Assembly: GCF_043290135.1 (NCBI RefSeq)
Contig: NC_134707.1
Coordinates: forward strand, 67,819,906-67,883,905
DNA: 64,000 nt
Direction of reading: 5' to 3'
DNA from: Rhipicephalus microplus
Taxonomy: Eukaryota; Arthropoda; Arachnida; Ixodida; Ixodidae
Below, piece by piece: positions 11,028 to 21,382 of the stretch. Below the pieces are notes generated by a model. The model saw only the letters and a list, made by a program, of their open reading frames with translations. It searched no databases and was not told the origin of the DNA. A program made the position numbers and the translations under genes. Positions within the stretch are counted from its first letter, which is position 1. Every line of letters starts with the position of its first letter.

Positions 11028-11053
11028 TTACAGGGCCTTTTGAGGGCCCTGGG
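11028..11053 (-). other. ORF1-stop hairpin of LINE copy C
   Basis: CAGGGCC pairs with GGCCCTG across a 7-nt loop, just upstream of the ORF2 start. The same position carries a hairpin of different sequence in copies A, B, D, I/J and H. Confidence 0.55.
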
Positions 11054-12225
11054 ATTCGAGTTTTTTCTTATTTGGCGCGCTCCAAGGAGTTGCGCCTATC
11101 CTTCGGCGTCTGAGGCGCCGGAGGAGTGGGACTTGTATCCATCACGTCTTGTGAGGTGGTGGATGGTGCCTGCTGGGCAGGCACATTCACTGAACTTTCG
11201 GACCTGACTGCGCCTGCAGAGGTCTGAGGTTCAGCAGATACTAGCGTCTGCCGGCCCTGTTTGTCAGATGGCGGAGCAGTACAGGCTGCTCCAGCCGGGG
11301 GCGCTGGCGGCACGACCGCGGCCACACACTGTGTGACATTCGCGGGTGCTGAGGCATGTGGCGCGGCGCCCCGGCGCGTCACATCTGCAAAGGAGGGATA
11401 GAATGGGTTGCGTATTGCGAAGCGTTGGCACGCTTCTTGGAATGTGAGATTGAATTTAACCTTAAGTTCTACTATTTGTTTCTCTTTTTTCCATGCGGGG
11501 CACGATTGTGAGTAGGCAGCGTGGTCTCCTTCACAGTTCGAACAATGAGTTGTTTCTGAGGTGCAGTTGTCTGATATGTGTTGAATGGATGCGCACTTTG
11601 CGCAAGTGGCACGCCCTCTGCAACTCTGCGATCGATGACCGAAACGTTGGCACTTGAAACATCGACGAGGGTTGGAAATGTATGGTCTCACACGAAGCTT
11701 ACAATAGCTGGTTTCGATTGATTTTGGTAGGTCACTTGTTCCGAAGGTAATTATTGCGTGTTTTGTAGGGGTCAGTTTGTTGTTGCGACTTATTGTTATT
11801 CGTTGGACTTTGACCACGTTCTGGTCCTGCCAGCCTTCAAGCAGCTCACTTTCAGAAAGCTCAGTAAGATCATCATCAGAAATTACGCCACGGACAGTGT
11901 TCATGGACCTGTGTGGGCCCACCGAAACAGAGGTTTCACCAAAGGCTTCAAGCTTAGACATCTTTTCATACTGAGCTTTGTCACGAACCTCCACAAGAAG
12001 ATCGCCACTTCCTATCTTTGTTATTTTGTAACCTGGGCCTATTGCTTCTGTGAGAGTTTTGGAAACGAGGAAAGGTGAAATAGCTCGGACTGTCTTCTTT
12101 TAAGTTTGACTGTGGATCACATGGTACTTTGGGAATGTCGGCTTTGGTGTGTTAGGCAGGAAAGTATCTTCGGTGCGCCACCTTTTTAGAGAGCGATAAG
12201 GAAGGGGAGGAAAAGATTTTGCCAT
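11029..12225 (-). pseudogene. LINE copy C ORF1 (Gag-like, CCHC knuckles)
   Basis: The reading frame starts at the ATG at 12,225 (MAKSFPPLPYRS) and is a single frame throughout, broken by TAA at 12,100-12,102. Another TAA (at 11,068) falls about ten codons before the family stop. The central part (PHRSMNTVRGVISDDDLTEL) is shared by all copies. Knuckles: CFKCQRFGHRSQSC, CAKCASIQHISDNC, CSNCEGDHAAYSQSC. The C-terminal third is Ala/Pro-rich and ends in MDTSPTPPAPQTPKDRRNSLERAK, a motif kept across copies. The role is RNA binding and RNP formation, by family analogy. Confidence 0.85.
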
Positions 12226-12753
12226 AAAATACAATGAAGTTCGGCGGCGATGGTGGCCACCCACCACCAAGTCCAACAAGGGGACGCTACAAGGTTGACT
12301 AGTGAACACGTGGAGACGCCAGCCATGCATCGCCGCTATAACCGAATATAACTACCCAAGGTTGGGTAACTACGCAGGGTTAACCCTCGCCGCCAGGAAA
12401 TATCGGAAGTAAATGGAAGAGAAAAGAAGACAGGATAGATAAAAAGTGAGAGGTAAAGACGAAGATGTAGGGAGAGAGAGATAGGAAAAGGCGACTGCCG
12501 CATTCCCCTGGGTGGGTCAGTCCAGGGGGGCCGTCTACGTGAAGCCGGGGCCAAAGGGGTGTGTTGCCTCTGCCGGGGGGCCTCAAAGGTCAAATCACCC
12601 AGCATTAGCTTAACCCCCAGAATCCCCTTTTTCCCGGACACGGCAAAGCCATGCACGGCTATGCGTCGGAGGGAGCCGAAACTCCCCCGTTAGCTCGGGT
12701 CCGTGGTGTCGCTACACACCAAACGCCTACTTGCGCAGGCGTCCTTGCGGGGT
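12226..12753 (-). other. 5' UTR of LINE copy C
   Basis: The family leader, with the terminal GC hairpins at 12,660-12,753, the pyrimidine tract near 12,460-12,490 and the GGGTTAACCC box near 12,377-12,387. The first 70 bases are noticeably similar to those of copies B, D, I/J and H. Confidence 0.65.
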
Positions 12754-12765
12754 GGCTATAAAGTA
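12754..12765. repeat. right TSD of LINE copy C (GGCTATAAAGTA)
   Basis: Perfect match to 6,991-7,002. Confidence 0.92.
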
Positions 12766-13754
12766 ACTAAAATGAGGAATGGCGATCTCCTTCTAGAAGT
12801 TCGCGACAAGACTCAGTACGACAAGCTCACAAAACTCATTTTATTTGATCACATTTCAATATCAGTGGGCCCACATAGGTCCATGAACACAGTGCGTGGT
12901 GTCATATGTGAAGATGACCTCCTCTAGCTGTTTGAAAGTGAATTGCTCGAAGGCTGGCAAAAACAAAATGCAGTGAAAGTACAAATAATAATAATCAGGC
13001 GAGATAATAAACAGATGCTAACAAAGCACATCATAGTTACTTTCGGTACAAGCAACTTTCCTGACTCATTTGAAACTGGTTACTGCAAGCTTCCTGTCAG
13101 ACCTTATATACCGAATCCTCGCCGATGTTTCAAGTGTCAGCGCTTCGGACACGGATCCCAAACGTGCAGAGGGCGCACTAGGTGCGCGAAGTGCGCATCT
13201 TCGGAACATGTATCTGAAAAGTGCACTTCATAACCCTGTTGCACTAACTGTGAAGGAGATCGCGCTGCCTACTCCCGATCATGCCTTGAACGGAAAAAAC
13301 AGAAACAAATATTAGAGCTTAAGGTAAAGTTAAACCTGTCATTTCAAAAGGAATGTCAACGTTTTTCTACACACAATGATTCTGAACCTTCCTTCGCCGA
13401 CGTGGCGCGTCGAGGCGCCGCGCCACTTCTTCGGCACCCGCGAGATTCACACCAAGTGTGACTGCGGTTATGCAAGAAGTGCCTCCGGCTGGAGCAGTCT
13501 GTACTGCTCCGCCTTTTGTTCAAAAGGGCCAGCAGAGTTCAGAAACGACTGAACCACGGACCACTGCAAGTACAGTCAGGTCCGAAACTGCCATAAACGT
13601 GCCTGCCAAGCAGGCACAATCCATCACCTCAGAAGAGGTGATGGACACAAGCCATACTCTTCCGGCGCTCCACACGCCGAAGGAAAGGCGCAGCTCTTTG
13701 GAGCGAAGCAAGAAAGAGAAAACCCGTATTACAGGGCCCCAACAGGCCCTGTAA
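12766..13754 (+). pseudogene. LINE copy B ORF1, C-terminal part
   Basis: This continues the ORF1 interrupted at 7,002. After TKMRNGDLLLEVRDKTQYDK it reads SISVGPHRSMNTVRGVI, then a TAG where the other copies have a sense codon (near 12,927). Knuckles CFKCQRFGHGSQTC and CAKCASSEHVSEKC follow at 13,125-13,230, then a TAA at about 13,231 and a frame change. The tail MDTSHTLPALHTPKERRSSLERSKKEK leads to the stop at 13,752-13,754, which lies in a hairpin stem. The domain order is the same as in copy C. Confidence 0.82.
13729..13754 (+). other. ORF1-stop hairpin of LINE copy B
   Basis: A perfect 10-bp inverted repeat, TTACAGGGCC and GGCCCTGTAA, with a 6-nt loop. The ORF1 stop codon TAA forms the end of the 3' arm. 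The ORF2 start region follows within about 50 nt. Confidence 0.7.
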
Positions 13755-13799
13755 CTTAAGATAATGTTTCTGTACACACAGCACTTAACTACAATAAAA

Positions 13800-16700
13800 A
13801 TAGAGACACAAATTTTACAGTGGAACTTCAGAGGACTACTGAGAAACCTTGACAATATTCAAGAACCTTTAAATAAACAGTCACCAAAAGTGCTGTGTGT
13901 ACAAGAAACACACTTAAAACCCAAGATCACTAATTTTCCATGCCAGTATATCATTTTTCGAAAGGACAGGAATGAAGCCGTCAAGTCATCTGGTGGTGTG
14001 GCCATTATAGTAAATCAAGGGATTGCATGTACTCATCTACCACTTGAAACATCTCTTGAAGCAGTGGCTATTCGTGTAGTCTTCCTGAACAATCTCGTGA
14101 CCATCTGCTCTGTCTACATACCTCCACACTACCATCTTGAAAACATGAATTCCTGTCACTAATAGATAAACTTCTAGAACCTTATATCGTCCTTGGGAGA
14201 TTTCAATGCGCATAGCAATCTATGGGATGATTCTCGCTGCGATGCTCGAGGTCGCCTGATTGAACAGTTTCTTTTACTTCTGGCGCGTGCCTTTTAAATC
14301 GGAAAGAGCCCACATATTACTGCCTTGCCAGCAATACGTACTCGTCAATAGACCTTAGCATTGTCTCACCATCCCTCCTTCCTTTACTGACATGGAATGT
14401 CATCAATAATCCTCACGGAAGTGACCACTTTTCCGTAACGCTAAGCACACCCATATGAAATAAATATCTCCAACAGGTCCCCAGATGGATGACTGGCAAA
14501 GCTGATTGGGAACAGTTCTCGCAGATTACTCACTTAATTTGGACTGACTTATCTGGTTTAAACATAGATGCAGCTGTACAATTTTTTTCTGCTTTTCTGA
14601 CCGATGCTGCGATGAAATGCATCCCGCAAACTTCTGGACTGCCTGGCAAGCGACGTGTCCCATGGTGAAATACTGAATGTCGCAATGCACGCAAACAACA
14701 AAACAAAGCGTGGAGATTGCTACGGGACTCGCCGACGGCAGATAATCTTGGAAGTTTTAGGAAAATCAACTCCAACGCAGGAGAACGCGCCGGCAGGCTA
14801 GGAGAGAAAGCTGGCATAAGTTTTTATCAGGCATTACTTCATATGCACAAAAAACTAAAGTCTGGAACATGGTTCACAAGGTGACAGGACGACAGGCATC
14901 TTCACTACATCTCGTAGACACACAAGGGGACACCTTAGAAGACCAGGCGAACTTCCTCGGTGCCCACTTCGAAGAGGTGTCCAGTTCGTTGCAGTATACT
15001 GCAGCATTTCAACAACACAAAAGAGAAATCGAAAAAGAGAAACTTCAGTGAAAATCTTCTGAGCAGGAGTCGTACAACAAACCTTTCAGTTAGGCCGAGT
15101 TAGAAGCATCGCTACATGTTTGCAATAAATCAGTTCCAGGTTCGGGCCGTATAGTATTCGAAATATTGAAACAACTGCCTTCTGAAACACAAAAAATCCT
15201 GCTTTCTCTGTATAAGTCTATCTGGTTTTCCGGTGAAATTCCTTCTGCGTGGAAAGAAGCCATTATTATTCCGATTTTAAAGCAAAGCGAGGATCCATCT
15301 TCCGTTAGTAGTTACAGGCCAATCGCACTTCCAAGTTGCATGTGTAAACGTTTTGAAAAAAATAATAAATCGCAGACTTGTACATTATCTTGAAACGAAC
15401 AATCTGCTCGACCAATTCCTATGTGGGTTTCGAGAGGGTAGATCAACCACTGACACCTCGTGCGTATCGAGGCACAGATCCGAGATGCCTTCGTCCACAA
15501 ACAATACTTTCTTTCTGTGTTCCTTGACATCGAAAAAGCCTATCATACGACATGGAGATTCGGAATATTAAGAGACCTGTCCAATCTTGGTGTGCGTGGC
15601 AGGATGTTTATTATTATCGAAAGCTACTTGTTCAATCGTACATTCCGTGTCCGTGTGGGCAGTGTTCTTTCCCAAACATTTGTCCAGGAAACAGGCGTGC
15701 CGCAAGGGGGTGTACTTTTGTACACTTTTTCTTATCAAAATGAATTCCTTGCAGCTATCCATCCCCCGCATTATGTTCTATTGTACATATGTCGACGACG
15801 TTCAGCTTGGCTTCAAGTCATGCAACTTGGCAATGTGTGAGCGGCAGGTTCAGTTACGTTTAAACAAGGTCTCCAAACGGGCAGAGAAAAACAGATTCCG
15901 ACTGAACCCACAAAAAAGCACGTGTATCTTGTTCTCTCGAAAGAGAAGCATGCACTCAGAACCCGACCTTTAATTGAATGGTCAACGTCTGTCTGTAAAT
16001 GCGGAGCATAAATTCTTAGCTCTAATCTTGGACAACAAGTTGACCTTCGTACCGCGCATCAAGTATTTAAAAACAAAATGTTTAAAAGCCATGAATTTTT
16101 TTAAAAACTTGCCACGCACTACATGGGGTAGTGACATGAAATGTTTAATTAACCTATATAAAAGCCTCGTACGCACAAGCCTAGATTACGGTGCTATAAT
16201 TTATCAGTCGGCAACACCATCAGCCTTTAAATTTCTCGACCCTGTCCTCCATATAGGCACTCACCACTCTACGGGTGCTTTCCGCACCAGCCCTGTGGAC
16301 AGCCTGTACGTGGATTCGAATGAATGGTCGCTCCACCTACAAAGATGTTCCCTGTCCTTTTTGTACTTTTTGAAGGTCAAGGCAGACAAGAAACACCCTT
16401 CCTATTTCACAATCTATGATTTGTCTTGTTCTAGCTTGTTCGAGAACCGTCCTTCGTTTAGGCAGCCCTACGCACTGCGTGTAAGGAGCCTCGCTGAAGA
16501 AACAGGTGTGCTTCTTGAACACAGTTTGATGGCTCCTGCAACATATCTGCCACCGTGGCAGTGGCAGCTTATAGACTGTGACGTCTCCTTTGTTGATGTC
16601 ACAAAGCACGCACCACTTGCACGCATACATACACACTTCCTAGAACTACAACATAAATACACATGCCCTGAGTTCTTTACTGATGCGTCAAAGTCAAACA

Positions 16701-17500
16701 CTTCTGTGTCATATGCTGCGGTAGGCCAATCCTTTTCCGAAGGCCGGCGTTCTTAATCTTGATGCAAGCATTTTCACAGGAGAAGCTTACGCAATACTGG
16801 CGGTCGTAAAACACAATAAACAGATAAAATTACAAAAGGCGGTAATATACACAGATTCCCTAAGCGTGGTCAAAGCCCTGAAAACTCCTAAAAAACGCAA
16901 GAACCCCGTGCTGGTGTAACTTTAGTCATTTCTGTGCACACTCTACACATCAAGGCAGCATGTCGTTGTCTGCTGGGTTCTAGGGCACCGTGAAATAAAA
17001 AAGAACGTTTTGGCTGACAATCTGGCTGCTTGGGCCAATGTCACTACTGCCAATGCATCAATACCAGTCTCTGCACTTGACTTAAAACCTTTTCTAAAAC
17101 GAAAGCTCAGGTGGTATTGGCAGAGCTTGTGGAATAAACACACAGATAATAAACTCCTTGCTATTAGGCCGTAACTAGGTTATTGGCCGCCACTATCAAA
17201 ATCACGACACACAGAAGTAATACTAACAAGGCTTAGAACAGGACATACACATTCTACACATTCATTTCTTCTGTCTACCGGTGATCCACCATATTGTGAG
17301 AGATGTAGAGAGCCCCTTACGGTTCTCCACATTCTCGTCCAGTGCAATGAGCTAGATGCTCTAAGAAAAAAGCACTTTTTACTGTCCTACCGACAGCAGC
17401 TCCCTCTACACCCTGGGATGCTCATCAGTAGGGATCCGCTTTTTCAACTGCAAATAATTTTCACGTTTTTAAAAGATGTGCAAATCTTTCACCCGATATT
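13800..17500 (+). pseudogene. LINE copy B ORF2: endonuclease-RT-RNase H, broken
   Basis: The start codon position aligned with M-G-T-Q/M-T-Q in other copies reads ATA at 13,800, so the start is lost, although an ATG at 13,764 is in frame. The endonuclease begins with ETQILQWNFRG, VLCVQETHLK and SSGGVAIIVNQG, then frameshifts. RT pieces: IIIPILKQSEDPSSVSSYRP (15,166-15,393), a motif A region with Asp intact but AYHTTW for AYDTTW, VPQGGV and YVDDVQ (near 15,785-15,800). A TAA at 15,971-15,973 is followed in the same frame by 260 codons of connection and early RNase H (FFTDASKS). Later RNase H and the finger lie in other frames to about 17,500. Confidence 0.85.
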
Positions 17501-17729
17501 TCGAGGTCATCCGTAGCACGGCCTCTATAGACTGGTCGTCGCTGCGTTGACTACATCTTCATCATGGTTTTATTATCATGACATTTTGCCATCCGCCATC
17601 ACTACACATATGTCACGCCACTGTCATGATTTTATTACTTTCATGTTTTAACCCGCGATAGGGGAGGAATTTTAAGGCCCCTTTACAGCCACGCACCATA
17701 TCATTGTTCATATCTGTAGTCAATTGAAA

Positions 17730-17764
17730 TGGCGCTCTTCGGCCATCAATTGGCCCTTGCGCCA
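17730..17764 (+). other. 3'-terminal hairpin of LINE copy B
   Basis: Sense-strand version of the family hairpin: TGGCGC pairs with GCGCCA, and inner GGCC pairs with GGCC. It is followed by AAAAACTACC and the ATC-rich tail that ends the element. Confidence 0.65.
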
Positions 17765-17791
17765 CTAAAAACTACCCATCATCATTATCAT

Positions 17792-17804
17792 CATAGTTCG
17801 TGAC
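17792..17804. repeat. right TSD of LINE copy B (CATAGTTCGTGAC)
   Basis: Matches 6,254-6,266 with one mismatch. Immediately beyond it the RT sequence of copy D resumes. Confidence 0.8.
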
Positions 17805-19602
17805 AACACTTTTAGAACATTCATGGCTTTTAAACAATTTGTTTCCTAAATACTTGATGTGCGGTACAAATTTCAACTTGTTGTGCAAGATTAAGCCTAA
17901 GAACTGATGCTCTGCATTACCAGACAGACGTTTACCGTTCAGTTCAGTGTCAAGTTCTGAGTGCATGCCCCTCTTTCGGGAGAACAAGACAAACGTGCTT
18001 TTTTCTGGGTCAAGCCGGAATCCGTTTTTCTCTGCCCATCTGGAGGCCTTGTTTAAACCTAACTGAACCCCCGCTCACACATTGAAAGGGCATGACTTAA
18101 AGCCAAGCTGGACGTCATACACTTATCTGGAATAGAACCTGTTGCGGGGAGCGAACATGTGTAAAGAATTCATTTTGATAATAAAAAGTGCACAACTAAG
18201 TACACACGGGAGTACCTTGCTGTACTCTCGTTTATTGCACAAATGTTTGGGAGAGAATGCTGCCTGCACGGACACGGATTATCAGATTGGACAAGTAACT
18301 CTCAATTATGGAAAGCATTCTACCCCGCACACCCAAGTGAAACAGGTCTCTTAATATGCCAAGACGCCATGTTGTGTCGTATGTTTTCTCGATATCAAGA
18401 AACACAGAGAGCAAGTGTTGTTTTTGGACAAAAGCGTCTCGGATCTCTGCCTCAATGCACACCAGATAGTCGGTGGTGGATGTACCCTCTGGAAACTCGC
18501 CCTGGAATCGGTCGAGCAGATTGTGTGTTTCGAGGAAGTGTAGGAGTCGGCGGTTTATCTTCTTTCCAAAAATTTCAAAAGCAGCTTGTAACTGCCTCCA
18601 ACTCACAACTGAGGAAGAACCTTGCCCTGTTTCAAAATAGGGATAACAATAGCCTCTTTCCAGGAAGAAGGGATGGTGCCAGAAAGCCATATACCATTGT
18701 ATAGGAAGAGTATATTACGACACTCAGTGTTTCACCATGAGATATGTCGTTTGGCGGGCAGTCCACATGTTTGTGGAATGCACTTTGCTGCTGCGTCAGT
18801 AAGATAAACCGTGAAGTACTGCATAGCTTCATCAATGCCTAATCCGCATATGCCAGTCCAACTTAACTGAGTAAACTTTTGAAATTGTTCCCAGTCGGCT
18901 AAGTTTACCAGCCATTTGGGAACATGTGGAGGACATTCATATAATGTTGGCGTACTTAAAACTAAAGGAAAATGGTCACTTCCGTATGAATTATTTAGGA
19001 CTTTCCACTGAAGTAATGGTACAAGTGAAGGTGAAGCGATACTGAGGTCTATGGAAGAGTAAGTTTTGCTGGCAAGGTTATAGTATGTTGCCTCTTTCCT
19101 ATTCAACAGACAGGCACCTGATGAATTGAGGAAGTGTTGAATAAGGCGACCTCGTGCATCACAGCGAGAGTCACCCCACAGATTCTTATGTGTGTTCAGG
19201 TCCCCAAGGACCAGATAAGGCTCAGGTAGTTCGTCTATTAAAGACTAGAATGGAAGGTTTTCAAGACGGTGGTGCGGCGGTATGTACAAAGAGTAGACGG
19301 AGATGACTTTGCTTAGAATAACTACTCGGACAGCCACCGCCTCAAGGGAAGTTTGAAGGGGTAATTGTGTACATGCTATACCTTCACTAACTATAACCGT
19401 CACACCACCGGATGGTGGCATGGCATTATCTCTATCCGTTCAGAAGATTACGTATTTACGTAAAAAGTTTGTGTTTGTTCATTTTAAGTGTGTCTCTTGT
19501 ACACACAGCACTTTAAGATTGTCTTCAAGGAGGAGTTCTTGTAAGTTCTCGAGGTTTCAAAGAAGGCCTCGGATGTTCCTCTGTAATATTTTTGTTTGCA
19601 TA
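17792..19602 (-). pseudogene. LINE copy D ORF2, 5' part: endonuclease and RT
   Basis: ORF2 starts near 19,602 (MQTKILQRNIRGLL). The endonuclease C-terminal block at 18,732-19,106 keeps YGSDHFPLVLS. Directly after KRHISW the sequence jumps to the RT segment SLLPGKRLLLSLF (an altered form of PSAWKEAIIIPIL), so about 0.5 kb of linker is deleted. RT at 18,232-18,690 shows FLDIEKTYDTTWRLG (motif A) and SYLSN. Next comes the thumb block SRKRGMHSELD...EHQFLGLILHNKLKF (17,772-17,987), which is cut by copy B and continues at 6,250 on the far side. Confidence 0.82.
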
Positions 19603-19655
19603 TTAAAAAGAAAAGATGCTGCCTTGTGTACAGAGAGTATCCTGTGTAGGAGTGA

Positions 19656-19680
19656 GGTGGCAGGACGGTCGTCCGGCACC
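19656..19680 (-). other. ORF1-stop hairpin position of LINE copy D
   Basis: GGTGGCAGGACG and CGTCCGGCACC pair (GGTG/CACC plus GGACG/CGTCC, small internal bulge) at the place where B and H carry their ORF1-stop hairpins, although the sequence differs. Confidence 0.45.
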
Positions 19681-19682
19681 AT

Positions 19683-20834
19683 TATTGTTTTTTTTATTTT
19701 TCTAGGTGCGCTCCAAGGAGCCGCGCCGCTCTTTCGGCACCAAGGGTATCGTTGTATCCATTGCCTCCTCAGAAGCACTGTATGCCCGCTCATGCGAGCT
19801 GGTGGTTCGGAGTTTAGGCTTCGCCTGCTGTAGTGAGGCCTTGAGACCAGAAGACCCTGGAGTCTCCGGCCTCAATCCGCTGGGAGGCGGAGTAGACTGA
19901 ACTGCCGCCTTGGGGGCAGGCGCCACAGCCGACGGCTCGCTCTGCGCTGGCCGAAGGAGTGGCGAGCGCTGGTGCGGCGTTGCCCCCTGACGCGCCGCAT
20001 CAGCTTATGTAGCGCCGTAAAATGACGACACTCTTCGTCTTGCTTCTTTGAATGTGATATTTTCTTTAATTTTCACTGCGATGATTTCTTTTTCTTTTTT
20101 CCAAAATGAACAAGGTCATGAGTATGTGGCATGATTTCCGCCACATTTCACACAGTGTGATGGTTCTTCGCAGTTGTCAGAATTGTGCCCTGAGTTTCCA
20201 ACATGTTCACAAGTTTGGTGACCACGACAGCTTTGTGAGCGAGGGCCATACCTCTGGCATTTAAAACAACGACGTTGGTTAGGTATGTATGGTCTGATTG
20301 ACGTCTTCGTGTACCCTGTTTGAATACTTTCTGGCAGATTACTGGAAGCGAACGTGAGTAGTAGGTGTTTTGTTTGTGTTACCATGTAGTCTCTTCTGAT
20401 GATGATCCTTTATACATTGGTCACATTCTTTCTCTTCCACTCCTTCAGAAGTTCTTCTTTGGTCAAGCCAAGCAAATCAGCATCAGATACCACTCCATGG
20501 GTTGTGTTCAAGGATCTGTGTGGTGTTACAGTGACCGGAGTGTCACCAAAAGTTGAAAAATTCTTTAGTTTCTCAAACTGTTGTTTTTCTCGAACTTCAA
20601 GGGGTAGGTCTCCGCTGGCCATTTTGGTAACTTTGTACCCGGCCGCCAGAGTTCTGTGAGACACCTGGCTACTACAAAGGAGAATACAGTTCTGGCTTGC
20701 TTGCCACTTATCTCACTATGTATAACATGAAAATGGAGGAATTTTCGATTTGATCGGTTGAAAAAGCCTAAGTCTTCAGTGCGTACGCACTTTAAGGCGG
20801 TACGATCACTTAATAAGAGAAACGGTCTATGCAT
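19683..20834 (-). pseudogene. LINE copy D ORF1 (Gag-like), broken
   Basis: The start is at MHRPFLLLSDRT (20,834). Readable blocks: AAGYKVTKMASGDLPLEVRE to PHRSLNTTHGVVSDADLLGL (20,410-20,664), and KHLLLTFASSNLPES then CFKCQRYGPRSQSC, CEHVGNSGHNSDNC and CVKCGGNHATYS (20,116-20,385). The second knuckle has lost a Cys (CEHVG for CAKCG). The C-terminal Ala/Pro-rich tail ends in MDTTIPLVPKERRGSLERT (about 19,700-19,760). Frameshifts separate the blocks. Confidence 0.78.
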
Positions 20835-21371
20835 GCCGGTTTATTTTCTTCAGAAGCGTTGGCGGCAACCCACCACGGAGCCCAACGAGGGGACGCTACA
20901 TGTTTGCGGATGCTAAAACATGCAGACGCCAGCCGTACAACGCTACCAAAACCCAATGTGCCTAGACCAAGGTAGGCTATTCGCACAGGGTTAACCCAAG
21001 CCGCCAGGAAGTTTGGAAGTGAACAGGAGAGAGTAGAAGACAGGACAGATAAATAGTGAGAGATAAAGACGAAGATGTAGGGAGAGAGAGAGAGAGATAG
21101 GAAAAGGCGACTGCCGATTTCCCCTGGGTGGGTTAACCCAGGGGTGCCGTGTACGTGAAGCCAGAGCCAAAGGGGTGTGTTGCCTCTGCCGGGGGGCCTT
21201 AAATGTCCAAGCAACCATCGTCAACTGAACCCCCCGAATCCCCTTCTCCCCGGACACGGCTCAGCCACGCACAGCAAGGCGTGGGAGGGAGCCGAAACTC
21301 CCCCGTTAGCTCGGGTTTGTGGTGTCGCTACACACCAAAAGCTTACTTGCGCAGGCGCTCTGTGGGGATAA
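20835..21371 (-). other. 5' UTR of LINE copy D
   Basis: The family leader with terminal GC hairpins at 21,290-21,371, a GA/CT-repeat-rich pyrimidine tract at 21,080-21,105 and the GGGTTAACCC-like box near 20,988-20,997. Confidence 0.65.
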
Positions 21372-21382
21372 ACATCGTCATG
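21372..21382. repeat. right TSD of LINE copy D (ACATCGTCATG)
   Basis: Perfect match to 4,524-4,534. It closes the nested block. Confidence 0.85.

Larger units (their letters stand above)
7003..12753 (-). mobile_element. LINE copy C, innermost and full length
   Basis: C is a 5,751-bp minus-strand copy. It has the 5' UTR (12,226-12,753), ORF1, ORF2 and the 3' UTR (7,003 to about 7,480), and is bounded by a perfect 12-bp TSD. It is the youngest element of the nest because it interrupts B. It still carries several in-frame stops and three or more frameshifts, so it is not autonomous now. It is the best template here for the full family layout. Confidence 0.93.
6267..17791 (+). mobile_element. 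LINE copy B, middle of the nest (plus strand)
   Basis: B is the only family copy on the plus strand. It begins near 6,267 with the family 5' UTR and ends at 17,791 in an ATCATCATTATCATCAT tail. It is interrupted within ORF1 by copy C at 7,002/12,754. Its own length, about 5.76 kb, equals that of C, so it was a full-length insertion. It sits antiparallel inside the RT of copy D. ORF2 carries many frameshifts and stops, but most of its domains are readable. Confidence 0.9.
4535..21371 (-). mobile_element. LINE copy D, outermost of a three-level nest
   Basis: D is a minus-strand family copy whose 3' end is at 4,535 and 5' end near 21,371, bounded by the 11-bp TSD. Copy B (itself carrying copy C) splits it at 6,266/17,792, inside the reverse transcriptase. 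D's own sequence is therefore 4,535-6,266 plus 17,792-21,371, about 5.3 kb. It also lacks roughly 0.5 kb between endonuclease and RT (near 18,700) compared with copy C. Being the host of both other insertions, D is the oldest of the three. Many stops and frameshifts are present. Confidence 0.9.
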
